64,000 nt of DNA from Prevotella denticola (GTDB taxonomy: Bacteria; Bacteroidota; Bacteroidia; Bacteroidales; Bacteroidaceae), in assembly GCF_900454835.1 (NCBI RefSeq), contig NZ_UGTM01000002.1:124001-188000 (forward strand), in the 5' to 3' direction. A program made the position numbers and the translations under genes. Below the pieces are notes generated by a model that was given only the letters and a program-made list of their open reading frames with translations, was not told where the DNA came from and did not search any database. Each line of letters starts with the position of its first letter. Position 1 is the stretch's first letter. Shown here piece by piece: positions 45,269 to 55,424 of the stretch.

Positions 45269-47563
45269 ATGGTCAAGGTAACAAAAGAGGCGGCTCTGGA
45301 ATATCATCACAACGGTCGCCCAGGTAAGATCGAGGTCAAGCCGACAAAACCTTACAGCACACAGACAGATCTCAGCCTGGCTTATTCGCCGGGCGTGGCT
45401 TATCCCTGTCTGGAAATCCAGCAGAATCCCGACGACGTATATAAATACACCGACAAAGGCAACCTGGTGGCCGTCATCAGCAACGGTACGGCCGTCCTGG
45501 GACTGGGCAACATCGGCGCCATGAGCGGCAAGCCTGTCATGGAAGGCAAAGGCCTGCTGTTCAAGATCTACGGCGGCATCGATGTATTCGACATCGAGGT
45601 AAACGAGCAGGATCCCGACAAATTCTGCGAAGCCGTTGAGAAAATCGCTCCGACCTTCGGCGGCATCAACCTTGAGGACATCAAGGCACCGGAGTGCTTC
45701 GCCATAGAAGAACGGCTGAAGAAAAACCTCGACATTCCGGTCATGCATGATGACCAGCACGGAACGGCCATCATCTCGGCTGCCGGACTGAAGAATGCAC
45801 TGGAAGTCGCCGGCAAGGACATTGCCGACGTGAAATTAGTCGTCAACGGCGCAGGTGCCGCCGCCATCTCCTGTACGAAGCTGTACATGGCCCTGGGACT
45901 GAAGAAAGAGAACATCCTCATGCTCGACTCCAAGGGTGTCATCACCTCCGACCGCAAGAATCTGACACCGCAGAAAGCTCTCTTCGCCACCGACCGCCGC
46001 GACGTCCATACACTGGAAGAAGCCATCAAGGGAGCTGACGTATTCGTAGGACTGTCCAAGGGCAACATCCTCACACAGGACATGGTACGGTCTATGAACG
46101 ACCATCCGGTCGTGTTCGCACTGGCCAATCCTGTTCCCGAGATATCCTATGAAGATGCCGTTGCCGCACGCCCTGATGTCATTATGTCGACCGGCCGTTC
46201 AGACTATCCCAACCAGATCAACAACGTCATCGGATTCCCCTACATCTTCCGCGGCGCACTGGATGTCCATGCCAAGGCCATCAACGAGGAGATGAAGATG
46301 GCAGCCGTAAAAGCGATTGCCGGCCTGGCCAAGCAGGCTGTACCTGACGTAGTGAATGAGGTCTATCATGTGAACGACCTGATCTTCGGACCGAAGTACT
46401 TCATTCCGAAACCGGTCGACCCGCGGCTGATAACAGAGGTCAGTGCAGCGGTCGCCAAGGCCGCCATGGAGAGCGGTGTGGCACGCACGCCGATCAAGGA
46501 CTTCGAGGCCTACAAGCAGAACCTGCGCCAGATGCTGGGGCAGGAAACCAAGCTGACCCGTACCCTCCACGCCACGGCAGCCCGCCATCCGCAGCGCATC
46601 GTCTTTGCAGAGGGCGGTCATCAGACGATGATGAAGGCTGCCGTACAGGCAAAACAGGAAGGCATCTGCGTGCCGATCCTGCTGGGGAACCCAGACCGTC
46701 TGAACCGTGTCGCCAACCGGTTGAAGCTGGACATCTCCGATATAGAAATCATTGATATGCGTGCCGACAAGGAACAGGGCCGCCGCGCCACCTACGCTAA
46801 GCATCTGGCAGAGAAGCGTGCGCGTGAGGGATACACTTTCGAAGAAGCCTACGACAAGATGTACGAGCGCAACTACTTCGGTATGTCCATGGTCGAGAAC
46901 GGCGATGCAGATGCGTTCATCACAGGACTGTACACGAAGTACAGCAATACCATCAAGGTAGCCAAGGATGTCATCGGCATACGGCCGGAGTACAGGCACT
47001 TCGGCACCATGCACATCCTGAACACCAAGAAGGGTGTGTACTATATCGCCGACACGCTGATCAACCGCCACCCCGACGGCGACGTGCTGGCCGACGTAGC
47101 CCGGCTGGCAGCCCACTCTGTCAGGTTCTTCAACGACGAACCTGTAATCGCCATGCTCTCCTACTCCAACTTCGGTTCTGACAAGGAGGGCTCTCCGCTG
47201 AAGGTACACACAGCCGTGGAGACCTTGCAACGCGAGTGTCCGGATCTGGCCATCGACGGCGAGATGCAGGTGAACTTCGCACTCAACAGACAGCTGCGCG
47301 ACGAGAAGTACCCGTTCACACGGCTGAAAGGGAAGGAAGTCAACACGCTCGTCTTCCCTGACCTCTCCTCTGCCAACAGCGGCTACAAGCTCCTGCAGAG
47401 CCTGAGTCCCGAGACCGAGGTCATCGGTCCTATCCAGATGGGACTGAACAAACCTATCCATTTCACCGATTTCGAGTGTTCGGTACGCGACATCGTGAAC
47501 ATCACGGCCATCGCCGCCATCGACGCTTACGTGGAGAAGCTGAAGAAGAACAAGCAACATTGA
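45269..47563 (+). CDS. maeB: NADP-dependent malic enzyme with phosphotransacetylase-like domain
   Basis: 764 residues, the length of MaeB-type hybrids. N-terminal malic domain ([11 protein letters not shown] with Tyr39, then [12 protein letters not shown] and MEGKGLLFK), metal-site region MHDDQHGTA, and a nucleotide-binding fold with VVNGAGAAA. From about residue 430 comes a PTA-like domain ([17 protein letters not shown]), which in MaeB lacks transferase activity and senses acetyl-CoA. Converts malate to pyruvate with CO2 release. Monocistronic, with a consensus promoter and a long terminator. Confidence 0.93.
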   Translation: MVKVTKEAALEYHHNGRPGKIEVKPTKPYSTQTDLSLAYSPGVAYPCLEIQQNPDDVYKYTDKGNLVAVISNGTAVLGLGNIGAMSGKPVMEGKGLLFKIYGGIDVFDIEVNEQDPDKFCEAVEKIAPTFGGINLEDIKAPECFAIEERLKKNLDIPVMHDDQHGTAIISAAGLKNALEVAGKDIADVKLVVNGAGAAAISCTKLYMALGLKKENILMLDSKGVITSDRKNLTPQKALFATDRRDVHTLEEAIKGADVFVGLSKGNILTQDMVRSMNDHPVVFALANPVPEISYEDAVAARPDVIMSTGRSDYPNQINNVIGFPYIFRGALDVHAKAINEEMKMAAVKAIAGLAKQAVPDVVNEVYHVNDLIFGPKYFIPKPVDPRLITEVSAAVAKAAMESGVARTPIKDFEAYKQNLRQMLGQETKLTRTLHATAARHPQRIVFAEGGHQTMMKAAVQAKQEGICVPILLGNPDRLNRVANRLKLDISDIEIIDMRADKEQGRRATYAKHLAEKRAREGYTFEEAYDKMYERNYFGMSMVENGDADAFITGLYTKYSNTIKVAKDVIGIRPEYRHFGTMHILNTKKGVYYIADTLINRHPDGDVLADVARLAAHSVRFFNDEPVIAMLSYSNFGSDKEGSPLKVHTAVETLQRECPDLAIDGEMQVNFALNRQLRDEKYPFTRLKGKEVNTLVFPDLSSANSGYKLLQSLSPETEVIGPIQMGLNKPIHFTDFECSVRDIVNITAIAAIDAYVEKLKKNKQH

Positions 47564-47601
47564 CGGGCACATAAGCGGCCTCATCATAACAGGTAAAAAC
47601 C

Positions 47602-47654
47602 AAAGGGGTGTATCAGAAGATTGTCTGTGACAGTCTTGCTGATACACCCCTTTT
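47602..47654. terminator. bidirectional terminator between convergent genes
   Basis: Arms AAAGGGGTGTATCA (47602-47615) and TGATACACCCCTTT (47640-47653) with a further inner stem. T-run on the plus side and A-run on the left, serving maeB and possibly the minus-strand barrel gene. Confidence 0.9.
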
Positions 47655-47786
47655 CATGTCTTCAACAGAACAGGATGCTGCGTCCGGAGAGATTACACAG
47701 GTAATTCAGAATACAGACGGAGCCTTTCCCTATCCTGTCTTGCCAGGTCCTTGCGGCATCAGAAATCCATACCTGCTTCCCTTCCG

Positions 47787-48596
47787 TCAGAAGCGATAAC
47801 CGAAACCGAGGTTCAGATAAATCGGATAGAGGCCGAAACTGATGGTCTTGAAACTGCTTTCGAAGATACCGTTGAAAGCCCACGTGAGGTCGGCATTCAC
47901 CGTGAAGTGGCTGAAAGCACGCCATGTCGCACCCATCTGGCCGCCCCACTGGAAATGGCGCAGGCTGGAAGAGAAATCATAAGGGGCACTGTCTCCATTC
48001 TCGAAAGTCAGCTTCTCGCCTACAGGAGTACCCTGACGGAGATAGCCGTCGCTCACCGTCCCGCCGAAATTACCGTCAAGTTTAAGAGAGGAATACAATC
48101 CTGCCCGTACTTTCCAACGGTCATTGAAACGATAATTCGCCATGACAGGAACGGTGAGAAGCGTCGTGTTGTAGTCGGTCTTCACAAATCCCGTCCAGTA
48201 GCCGGCCACCCGGCTGCCGTCATAAATAATCTCCGTGCTGTAGTTCTTCACCGTCGCACCCGTTATCATACCTTTCTCTTCAAACTTCAGCCCGGCAGAG
48301 ACTCCCCATTTCCGTTCGCTGCCCAGCCATTTCGTCACGGTCCCCTCCAGCACGCCGTTGAGTTTCGGACTGTAGCTGTTGATATCCCTGATTTCCACAG
48401 GGAGCGGAAGCGGAGATGCCCCGCCGATGTTCACACCGGCTTTTACCTCATACTCCCATCCGTTGCGGTCTGATGCCGTCAAAGCCGGTGTGCGGTCTGT
48501 CTGCGCCATGACAGGCACTGCACAGCCCCATGCTGCCATTGCAATTGTTATGATTGCTTGTCTCATTTGTCTTTTCACCTTATTTATATGTTTCAA
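47787..48596 (-). CDS. outer-membrane beta-barrel protein (PorT-like)
   Basis: 269 residues; an alternative start at 48566 (MRQAIITIAM) gives the more usual signal peptide ending VPVMAQ. Typical barrel text: YEVKAGVNIGGAS, KWGVSAGLKFEEKG and a terminal strand LNLGFGYRF ending in Phe, the C-terminal signature of outer-membrane barrels. It lies 13 bp downstream of a PCMD lipoprotein gene, so the two probably form an operon with products in the same envelope compartment. Confidence 0.85.
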   Translation of the reverse strand: MKHINKVKRQMRQAIITIAMAAWGCAVPVMAQTDRTPALTASDRNGWEYEVKAGVNIGGASPLPLPVEIRDINSYSPKLNGVLEGTVTKWLGSERKWGVSAGLKFEEKGMITGATVKNYSTEIIYDGSRVAGYWTGFVKTDYNTTLLTVPVMANYRFNDRWKVRAGLYSSLKLDGNFGGTVSDGYLRQGTPVGEKLTFENGDSAPYDFSSSLRHFQWGGQMGATWRAFSHFTVNADLTWAFNGIFESSFKTISFGLYPIYLNLGFGYRF

Positions 48597-48609
48597 CTTG
48601 TCAACCTCC

Positions 48610-49728
48610 CTATTCCGAGAACAGCTTCAACTCGTCAACATACAGCGTACTGCCGACGGCACCGTTGAAGACCGCCCCATCCTTGCTCGACGACATGATG
48701 ATGGCCAGACTGTACCTGCCCTCCTTCAGCTTCACCGGATCAACCCTCCGTCCCTTCACAGGCACAAAAGGAATGGAGAAACGTGTCCAACTGTCCGCCT
48801 CCTTCGCATCCGAAAGCTGTGCAAGCAGGACGATGCGGTCGCTGGTCAACGAGTTGGTTCCGTCAAGATAGTCCACACCGTCGCCTGTTTCAAACAGCAC
48901 GGCATAGATGGCAAGACTGTCTTTCCTGCCGTCAATCACCTTCAGCTTCTTGTCGGTAAACACCGGACCGGCCTTGTATTTGTAGTAGCCGACAAGTTCC
49001 TTGGGTTTCTTCCTGAAAGGGACACCAAACCGGGTTGACTTGGCAGGATTGGCGAAATTAAGTTCAAATGTACCCGTAAACAGGTTCCCTGCGGCAATAG
49101 GCGTACCCAGGGCGGCAAAGGCTGCTGTACTGACCGTCTGCAACTTGGCACACTTCCCCTTGTAGCCATGGTCATCCTGGCAGGTCGGATATTTGTCGGC
49201 AGAAGCACCATTGGCAGCAAACAGGAAGCCGGCATTGCCGCTCCCCCATTCGAAATCGTGACCGTCCGATGTCTTGTCGACGAAGATATGAAACAGCTTC
49301 TGGACAGGAGCCTGCGGATTCCAAGTATCCCGGTACTCGTACCATTTCATCTCATCAAAATGATACTCTGTGGCAACATCGTCTGAAACGAACGAAACCT
49401 TGTAAGTCTTCTTCCACTGCCGGTCCTGCGATGTGACAGTATAGCTCTGCGGCTGTGTAAAGTCATGCTCCGTACCACTTGCCGGCTCGATCGTCGCACC
49501 CTCCGTAACAGTGAACTGCGGTGAAAGGCGGGTCAGATCCTCCCATCCATTGACGTAGAAAATCACTTCCTCATTCGTGATGACCGGCCGCCTGATAAGC
49601 GTCGGGCCATCAACCGTTACTCCGGTAATGTCTGCCTCGGCATTCAGAGCCTCTTCCCTGATACAGGAAGAAAACAGCAGACCTGCCAGCATGGCAGGCA
49701 AAAAAGTTCGTATAACACCCATCTTCAT
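48610..49728 (-). CDS. PCMD domain-containing lipoprotein
   Basis: 372 residues. Signal ends in GLLFSSC (Cys22). An Ig-like N-terminal domain is followed by the PCMD (putative carbohydrate metabolism) domain, a beta-sandwich seen in Bacteroidetes surface lipoproteins: WNPQAPVQKLFHIFVDK..., GTFELNFANP, a central VGYYKYKAGPVF and the ending LYVDELKLFSE. Probably a periplasmic or surface glycan-binding lipoprotein. First gene of a two-gene operon with the barrel protein, with a consensus promoter. Confidence 0.88.
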   Translation of the reverse strand: MKMGVIRTFLPAMLAGLLFSSCIREEALNAEADITGVTVDGPTLIRRPVITNEEVIFYVNGWEDLTRLSPQFTVTEGATIEPASGTEHDFTQPQSYTVTSQDRQWKKTYKVSFVSDDVATEYHFDEMKWYEYRDTWNPQAPVQKLFHIFVDKTSDGHDFEWGSGNAGFLFAANGASADKYPTCQDDHGYKGKCAKLQTVSTAAFAALGTPIAAGNLFTGTFELNFANPAKSTRFGVPFRKKPKELVGYYKYKAGPVFTDKKLKVIDGRKDSLAIYAVLFETGDGVDYLDGTNSLTSDRIVLLAQLSDAKEADSWTRFSIPFVPVKGRRVDPVKLKEGRYSLAIIMSSSKDGAVFNGAVGSTLYVDELKLFSE

Positions 49729-49766
49729 TTTCTTGTATTTGATGTATGATAAATCATTTTCAGCTA

Positions 49767-49798
49767 CAAAGGTAAAGAAAAAAAACTTTTCCTACAAA
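49767..49798 (-). promoter_or_regulatory. consensus promoter of the PCMD operon
   Basis: Minus strand TTTG (49795-49798), 20 bp, TACCTTTG (49767-49774). Confidence 0.8.
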
Positions 49799-50372
49799 GG
49801 AATTGCAGTGATACGGCCTGCATGGCAGGAAGAGACAACGAAACGGCACAAGACCGGCCTGAGGAAACCATCCTGTCAGGATTAATCAGTATGTGAACAG
49901 TGCCTGACGCACTTTGCCTTTGCCCGGCATACCCGGACCTGCCTTCAGAAAAAAGAAAAGGTTTTACATCCCAGACAAGAAAATCACCTCCCCTCCTCGC
50001 CAACTTTTCCACCATACCATGAAGAAACGAGTCGACAGAAATATAACCTGCCGTTACCTGCATTCCAACCAACGCCTGATTGCACTCCAAGTAGTGCCTG
50101 ACAACACGTCAACTAACGCCTGATTAGGACGCAAGTAAGCACCGTTTTTTACATAGCATATAGAGTCCTGTCTACCAACCATTTAACCGTATTGCAGAAG
50201 TCTTTTCTCCTCACCTTTCCACCAGCTGGCCGGAGAAGTCCTCATGTGCGTAAGCAGACGTGCCAGTTCTCAACCCAAAAGAATGAAAAATAAGGACAAA
50301 ACGGGACTGCTCCACCGTTTCTTCGGGACAGCAGCTTTCTTTCCTTGCAGGCGGAAACGGTGCAGAGATGAA
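49799..50372. other. intergenic stretch with one copy of the 90-bp dispersed repeat
   Basis: No gene supported. Repeat copy 50060-50150, preceded by AAACGAGTCGACAG, a motif also hinted at near 2778 and 10712. Confidence 0.55.
50060..50150. repeat. 90-bp dispersed repeat, copy 2
   Basis: Begins GCATTCCAACCAACGCC; matches 7782-7869 in the same orientation. Confidence 0.75.
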
Positions 50373-50440
50373 AAAAACGGGGACAGAAGCCCCGCTGTCT
50401 GCATCTGATGATGCTTCAGACAAGCGGGACATCTGTCCCC
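50373..50440 (-). terminator. long-stem terminator of the RluA-type gene
   Basis: On the minus strand, arms 50417-50440 and 50379-50401 (GGGGACAG ... CTGTCCCC) with about 23 bp of near-perfect pairing, followed by a T-run (the plus strand has AAAAAAA at 50371-50377). Confidence 0.85.
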
Positions 50441-50568
50441 ACTTTCAACTGCTTTCTTATGTTTTTCTTATCAGAGGACTGGCACACGAGCCTATCCGGC
50501 ACGCTATGCCATCGGACGGACGGCCGACTTACGGTATTGCCCTCTTGCACAAACGGTATTCGTCAGTC

Positions 50569-51240
50569 CTAGACATTACCGATGGCATGCCAGAGTGTGT
50601 CGTCCGGCAGAGGAGACTCTATGCGGATGTTCTCCTTCGAGACAGGATGGACAAACTCGACACGGTGGCTCAGCAGACTGATGCTGCCGTCTGGATTGGA
50701 ACGCGGCGCACCATACTTCAGGTCGCCCTTTATGGGACAGTCCATATTGGACAGCTGGCAGCGGATCTGATGATGGCGGCCCGTCATGAGGTTGATTTCC
50801 AGCAGTGTGTAACGGTCCGACCGGTTGATTATCTTGTAATGCAGAATGGATTTCTTGGACGTAGGTACCTGGTGGTTGTAAGCATAGCTCTTGTTCTGCC
50901 GCTCGTTACGCACAAGCCAGTCGGTCAATGTCGCCTCCGGTTCGAAAGGAGGACGCGTGACAATCGCCCAATAGGTCTTGTGTACCTCGCCATTGCGGAA
51001 CATATTGTTCAGTCGTGCAAGCGCCTTGGAGGTCTTGGCAAAAATGACCAGCCCCGATACCGGCCGGTCGAGTCTGTGGACAATTCCAAGGAATACGTTG
51101 CCGGGCTTCTGGTACTTCTCCTTTATCCATCGCCTGACGGTCTCGGACAACGGTTCATCACCCGACTTGTCGCCCTGGACAATCTCGCCGGCTTCTTTGT
51201 AGACGATTATAATGTGGTTATCTTCGTAAAGTACTTGCAT
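50569..51240 (-). CDS. RluA-family pseudouridine synthase
   Basis: 223 residues, a compact member without an S4 domain. Catalytic motif GIVHRLDRPVSGLVIFAK with the active-site Asp in HRLD. Later family blocks KTYWAIV, ATLTDWLV, LMTGRHHQIR and PIKGDLKYG. Converts uridine to pseudouridine in rRNA or tRNA; the target cannot be told from sequence. It follows fabG on the same strand and has its own strong terminator. Confidence 0.92.
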   Translation of the reverse strand: MQVLYEDNHIIIVYKEAGEIVQGDKSGDEPLSETVRRWIKEKYQKPGNVFLGIVHRLDRPVSGLVIFAKTSKALARLNNMFRNGEVHKTYWAIVTRPPFEPEATLTDWLVRNERQNKSYAYNHQVPTSKKSILHYKIINRSDRYTLLEINLMTGRHHQIRCQLSNMDCPIKGDLKYGAPRSNPDGSISLLSHRVEFVHPVSKENIRIESPLPDDTLWHAIGNV

Positions 51241-51262
51241 AGTATAGTAAGGAAAAAAGAAA

Positions 51263-51352
51263 TCTCCCTTGCCCCCCTTCGGGGAAGGATGCCTGACGGA
51301 AAGGGATTTCCGCCAGATGCCGTAAGCCCATATCCAGGAGAGGCAAGGGAGA
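51263..51352. repeat. inverted repeat between fabG and the RluA-type gene
   Basis: Perfect 11-bp arms TCTCCCTTGCC (51263-51273) and GGCAAGGGAGA (51342-51352) separated by 68 bp. Could form a long-range stem in the fabG-rluA mRNA; function unknown. Confidence 0.5.
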
Positions 51353-51401
51353 ATTCTGATATTGAAAATCCCCCTCCCGTAACAGGAAAGGGGAAGCGGA
51401 A

Positions 51402-52148
51402 TTACATGTTCATGCCACCGTCAACCTGGATGACCTGGCCTGACACGTAGCTTGACAGGTCGGAAGCGAGATAGACGGCCGTATTGGCAATATCATCGAC
51501 TGTACCGCCACGGCGAAGAGGAATCTTGGAAATCCACTCCTTGCGGATGTTCTGCGGCAAGGCCTGCGTCATAGCGGTATCAATGAAACCGGGGGCAATG
51601 GCATTGGCACGGATGCCCTTGGGGCCCATCTCCTGCCCGATGCTCTTGGCCAGGGCGATAAGACCGGCCTTCGAAGCTGCATAGTTGGCCTGGCCGGCAT
51701 TACCATGGACACCGACGACACTGGCCATGTTGATGATGCTGCCGCTGCGCTGGCGCATCATCACCGGTATACAGGCATGGATGAAGTTGAACGCACTCTT
51801 CAGGTTTACCGCGATGACAGCATCCCACTGCTGCTCGGTCATACGGAGCATAAGCCCGTCCTTGGTAATACCGGCATTGTTGACGAGGATGTCAATAGAA
51901 CCGAACTCCTCCCTGACCTGCCTGACAACTTCCTCCGTCTGGGCAAAGTCGGCCGCATTGCTTGCGTAGCCTTTCGCCTTTACGCCCTTTGCGGCTATCT
52001 CCGCCTCGGTAGCCTTGCCTTTTTCATCGATGACGAGGTCGGTAAAAGCAATGTTCGCACCTTCTTCAGCAAACTTCAAGGCAATTGACTTGCCAATACC
52101 GCGTGCAGCACCTGTGATAAGGGCTGTCTTTCCTTCCAATAATTTCAT
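51402..52148 (-). CDS. fabG: 3-oxoacyl-[acyl-carrier-protein] reductase
   Basis: 248 residues, short-chain dehydrogenase. Cofactor site TGAARGIGKS, structural NNAG, catalytic Ser in NMASVVGVHG, and YAASKAG (Tyr-x-x-x-Lys). The ending SSYVSGQVIQVDGGMNM is the standard FabG C-terminus. Reduces 3-oxoacyl-ACP in fatty acid elongation, cytosolic. It follows a TetR-family gene by 126 bp, so that regulator may control it in addition to itself. Confidence 0.93.
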   Translation of the reverse strand: MKLLEGKTALITGAARGIGKSIALKFAEEGANIAFTDLVIDEKGKATEAEIAAKGVKAKGYASNAADFAQTEEVVRQVREEFGSIDILVNNAGITKDGLMLRMTEQQWDAVIAVNLKSAFNFIHACIPVMMRQRSGSIINMASVVGVHGNAGQANYAASKAGLIALAKSIGQEMGPKGIRANAIAPGFIDTAMTQALPQNIRKEWISKIPLRRGGTVDDIANTAVYLASDLSSYVSGQVIQVDGGMNM

Positions 52149-52274
52149 GTCGTTTTTGATTTATATGTTAGTTATATGTGTTGACCGGTTGACGAGACAA
52201 CGGACCGGGAATCAGACGGGGGTCATCCGCAGGACGGCCGTCCCGGCTCCATTCCCCGCTGCGGGTGAGACATC

Positions 52275-52868
52275 TTATTTCAGACCGCTCTTCCCTAATG
52301 CGCCGTACACCACCTTTGCCACCAGCGGACGTGAGGACTCTTCCGTGAGCCCATGTCCCAGACGGCCATAGATGAACGGCACCTCAAGTCCCTTGATACA
52401 GTAGTGCGTGATGTCTGCGACGAGTTCGACATTGTCAATATCAAACTCACCGTCCGCCTTGGCATCGGCATAGACCTTGCGGAAGAGTTCGATCTCGTCC
52501 TCATCGAAGTTCTTGCGTACCCGCTCTACCATCCATATATTCCGGAAGAACTCTGCACGCAGGTTGCCGTTGCGCATCACCGTCTCCTTGATCATGCTGA
52601 GATGGGTGTAGATCAGTTCTATGATCTTGTCATGGGGACTGATTTTCTTCGCTGCAACTTCGTCGAGCTTGTCCGACAGACGTTCCAGCTCCGCCTCTAT
52701 GACGGCATAATACACGTCGTCCTTGCTCTTGAAGTAAGTATAAAGCGTACGCCTGCCTTTCCCGGAGGCCTTGGCTATATCATTCATTGTCGTGTTGGCA
52801 ATGCCGTTCTTTGCAAAGAGCTGACGTGCCACATCAACAAGTTTCTGTCTGGTTTTCGATATTGACAT
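52275..52868 (-). CDS. TetR family transcriptional regulator
   Basis: 197 residues from the ATG at 52868 (MSISKTRQKLVDVARQ); the frame runs open to 52955 but that part overlaps the promoter and operator. Helix-turn-helix NGIANTTMNDIAKASGKGRR then TLYTYFKSKDDVYYAV. The C-terminal helical domain presumably binds a ligand. Located upstream of fabG on the same strand, a setting that recalls regulators of lipid metabolism. The operator-like palindrome over its own promoter points to autoregulation. Confidence 0.92.
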   Translation of the reverse strand: MSISKTRQKLVDVARQLFAKNGIANTTMNDIAKASGKGRRTLYTYFKSKDDVYYAVIEAELERLSDKLDEVAAKKISPHDKIIELIYTHLSMIKETVMRNGNLRAEFFRNIWMVERVRKNFDEDEIELFRKVYADAKADGEFDIDNVELVADITHYCIKGLEVPFIYGRLGHGLTEESSRPLVAKVVYGALGKSGLK

Positions 52869-52896
52869 ACCTTTGCTATTCCTCTGTTCTACAAAA

Positions 52897-52962
52897 TTGC
52901 ACACCACTTGCACATCACAAATCTCATGTGCAAAATTATATATTATCTCGCACATTCACAAA
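52897..52962 (-). promoter_or_regulatory. TetR promoter with overlapping operator-like palindromes
   Basis: Minus strand TTTG (52959-52962), 20 bp, TAATTTTG (52931-52938). A near-palindrome of 30 bp (52926-52955, ATGTGC ... GCACAT, 12 of 15 positions symmetric) sits between and over the promoter boxes. The half-site TTGCACAT recurs at 52897-52904 (one change) and 52908-52915, the latter forming a perfect 8-bp inverted repeat with 52926-52933. Confidence 0.75.
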
Positions 52963-53116
52963 TTTAGAGGGACAAAAGTTCGTTGTTTTTAATCTTTTTG
53001 TCCAGCCGGTTGTTCTTTTTTTACGTCGGCAAAGCCGTTTCCTGCTTGCGGAACAAGACTGCCGGAAACGGAAGACATACCCTTTTCTCCGCCCGATGGC
53101 CGCAGGACGGACCTGT

Positions 53117-54091
53117 TCACTTTATTCTTGCAACCCTTATGCCGATGCTTGAGGGACGGGACATCATGTAATGGAAGAAGCTCTCGGCAGGCTCCACCAC
53201 CCGGCAGCCGTTCCGTTTGAGACTCGAGGCGTTCAAAAGATGAATACCGTCCTTATGCCATACGGCGAAGCCCAGGTGCGTAGTGTCAAGGTTGTACTTG
53301 CTGGTTACAATTGCGATAATGTCGCCATCGCGGATGACCTTCCGCAGCAGTCTGCTGTCGTTCAGGAGCGTTTTGGGAATATAATGTACATTTGTTCCGT
53401 TGCTTACATCTTCCAGCCGCTTCAGTCCGGCGACCCTTTCGGGACGGTTCTTCAGCATATCATACGCACGTGCATTCTGGCTCATATAGTTGATTTTCAA
53501 GGTCTGGACAGCCGTAAAAGGAGGAACGGGCGTATTGATCTCCGTGACAAATCCCATGCGGCTGTTGTCTTCCAGCCACCAGTGGAAATAATGAAGGCGG
53601 TTCACGTAGCTGATTTTCCCGCCACGGTAGCGCAGCTGTTCCAGCCGGCGCACATAATCGGCAAAACGGGTTTCACCCTTTTCAGCACAGTGTGTCAAGG
53701 CAGTCACGGCCTCAACGTATGTGGTACAGTCCAGTCCGTGCAGATTGACGACCAGCTTCTCTTCGTCGTTCCGGTCCAGGGTGTGCGCCACATACGGCAC
53801 ACCGATGAATTTCCGTGCGATCATCAGGACGAGCTGTTCGTGAGAGAGCTGCCGTCTCTTCCCGACAGCCTCATGCAGGATACGGCAGACCAAGGCACTG
53901 TCTGCCCCGGTATAGCTGTCCAGATAAGCGGGCAGCGTGTCTCTCCCTGCTGTCAAAACAGAAGAAGAAGCTACGGGCAGTGCGTCACCCATAGCTTCTT
54001 CTGAACCGACGTTTTTATTCCGTTCTGTCTTGGCTCCACATGCGGAGAAGACAAAAAGTATTAAACAAAGAAAAGTATATTTCAGATTCAT
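53117..54091 (-). CDS. DUF1460 family lipoprotein, amidase-like
   Basis: 324 residues from ATG 54091 (an ATG two codons earlier at 54097 is also possible). Lipoprotein signal ending FVFSAC. The DUF1460 domain belongs to the NlpC/P60-like cysteine peptidase group: catalytic Cys in GLDCTTYVEAVTAL and later THLGFAVW with the candidate His. Structurally studied members are linked to N-acetylmuramoyl-L-alanine amidase-type activity on cell wall fragments. Likely periplasmic face of a membrane. Confidence 0.85.
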   Translation of the reverse strand: MNLKYTFLCLILFVFSACGAKTERNKNVGSEEAMGDALPVASSSVLTAGRDTLPAYLDSYTGADSALVCRILHEAVGKRRQLSHEQLVLMIARKFIGVPYVAHTLDRNDEEKLVVNLHGLDCTTYVEAVTALTHCAEKGETRFADYVRRLEQLRYRGGKISYVNRLHYFHWWLEDNSRMGFVTEINTPVPPFTAVQTLKINYMSQNARAYDMLKNRPERVAGLKRLEDVSNGTNVHYIPKTLLNDSRLLRKVIRDGDIIAIVTSKYNLDTTHLGFAVWHKDGIHLLNASSLKRNGCRVVEPAESFFHYMMSRPSSIGIRVARIK

Positions 54092-54181
54092 GTCCATAAT
54101 CCTAAGTCCGTAATCCCATCATCGAATGCCATGTCAGTTCCCCGGTCCGGAAACACCAGACACCCGGGCCAGCCTTCCGGG

Positions 54182-55381
54182 TCACTTCTTCCTGCCGAAG
54201 TTGAAGCCGGCATAGAGGTTTACACTCCCAAAGAAATTGTTTGTAGAGAACTTGCTCCGCCGATAATTGTAGGCATGGAGTATCGTACTCATACCGGCAA
54301 ACCACCTGCTGTTGTTCCATACCAGACCGAAACGTCCGATACCATCGAAGTTGATGTTGTTGAACTTGAAGTCGCTGAAGGAAAAGCTGCGGTGCGTGAC
54401 ATCACCTGTACTTCGCTTGTACGCCAAGGCTAAGGAGAGCGATCCCGCCAGCAGCCAGTTGCGGGCAAACACCCAGTTGTAGGCGTAACCGCCACTGACG
54501 GAGACATCCGTATATTTCACCTGACCGAACATCAGCGTGCTGTCTATCGGCGTGTCGGCAGGCCGGATGCCAAGACGCCCGGTCACAATCCGGTTCAGTT
54601 CCTCCCAGTCCACGTCCAGACTGTGTCGGGTGTACCCTATGCCCAGCAGCGGACTCCCTGCCGAATGGCGCTGTATCGTGCTCTGGCTGAATGCCGCAGG
54701 ATAGGAGAAGCGGCGGTGGTTGAAGATATAATACAGGTTGAAACCCTTGATGGTGGAAGTAAGACCGCCGAAACCGGTGCCGCGGACAGGATCGGTGTTG
54801 ATGTCCCGCCCCAGGCCCAACTGTCTGATCTTGTAGTCATTCCCGGTCTTCCGGTAATAAATGTCAAGCCCGATCATCGAGCTGTACAGGCTCAGATCGT
54901 ACTCCTGCCGCGGGCTTTCGTTCTTGTGCCAGAAGTCCAGGTGCTTTATGTCAAGCGTATAACCGAGGAATATCCAACGCCAGCCGAAGTAAGGACCGAC
55001 ACGCACCGTGGCCTCCGGAGCAAAGGTGATGCTCTGTCCGCTTGAGCTGCTCAGACGGTACACTTCATAGGTGTTCGTGTTTTGAAACATTAAGGCGAAA
55101 TTGTATTCCTGCGGTTCTATATAGGCGGTATCAATCTCGTTGAACTTATGCACGAGCCGTTCTTCCCTGCTGAACCGATGCCCGGAACGGCGCATTGTCG
55201 TGTCCCGGCGCATCCACCTCACCGAATCCATCGGCTGCCTGACGGTACGGACCGCACTGCTGTCTGCTGCCGCCAGCATACCGTGAGAGACCGGCAACGG
55301 CGGAATGGCATACAGCTTCAGCCCTGCAGAGACGGCAAGGAGAAAGCAGAGACAGGAGAAGTGGTTGGATATCAGTTTCAT
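54182..55381 (-). CDS. DUF4421 domain-containing outer-membrane-type protein
   Basis: 399 residues. Signal peptide, then a short basic region (RWMRRDTTMRRSGHRF), then a beta-rich C-terminal region of about 300 residues ending NLYAGFNFGRKK, consistent with the DUF4421 family of Bacteroidetes predicted outer-membrane proteins. Strands such as ATVRVGPYFGWRWIFLGYTL and VSVSGGYAYNWVFARNWLL alternate in barrel style. About 90 bp upstream of the DUF1460 gene on the same strand; function unknown. Confidence 0.83.
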   Translation of the reverse strand: MKLISNHFSCLCFLLAVSAGLKLYAIPPLPVSHGMLAAADSSAVRTVRQPMDSVRWMRRDTTMRRSGHRFSREERLVHKFNEIDTAYIEPQEYNFALMFQNTNTYEVYRLSSSSGQSITFAPEATVRVGPYFGWRWIFLGYTLDIKHLDFWHKNESPRQEYDLSLYSSMIGLDIYYRKTGNDYKIRQLGLGRDINTDPVRGTGFGGLTSTIKGFNLYYIFNHRRFSYPAAFSQSTIQRHSAGSPLLGIGYTRHSLDVDWEELNRIVTGRLGIRPADTPIDSTLMFGQVKYTDVSVSGGYAYNWVFARNWLLAGSLSLALAYKRSTGDVTHRSFSFSDFKFNNINFDGIGRFGLVWNNSRWFAGMSTILHAYNYRRSKFSTNNFFGSVNLYAGFNFGRKK

Positions 55382-55424
55382 GTAAAATGGCGAATGTGTG
55401 CATCTGTCCAGACAGACACTTACT

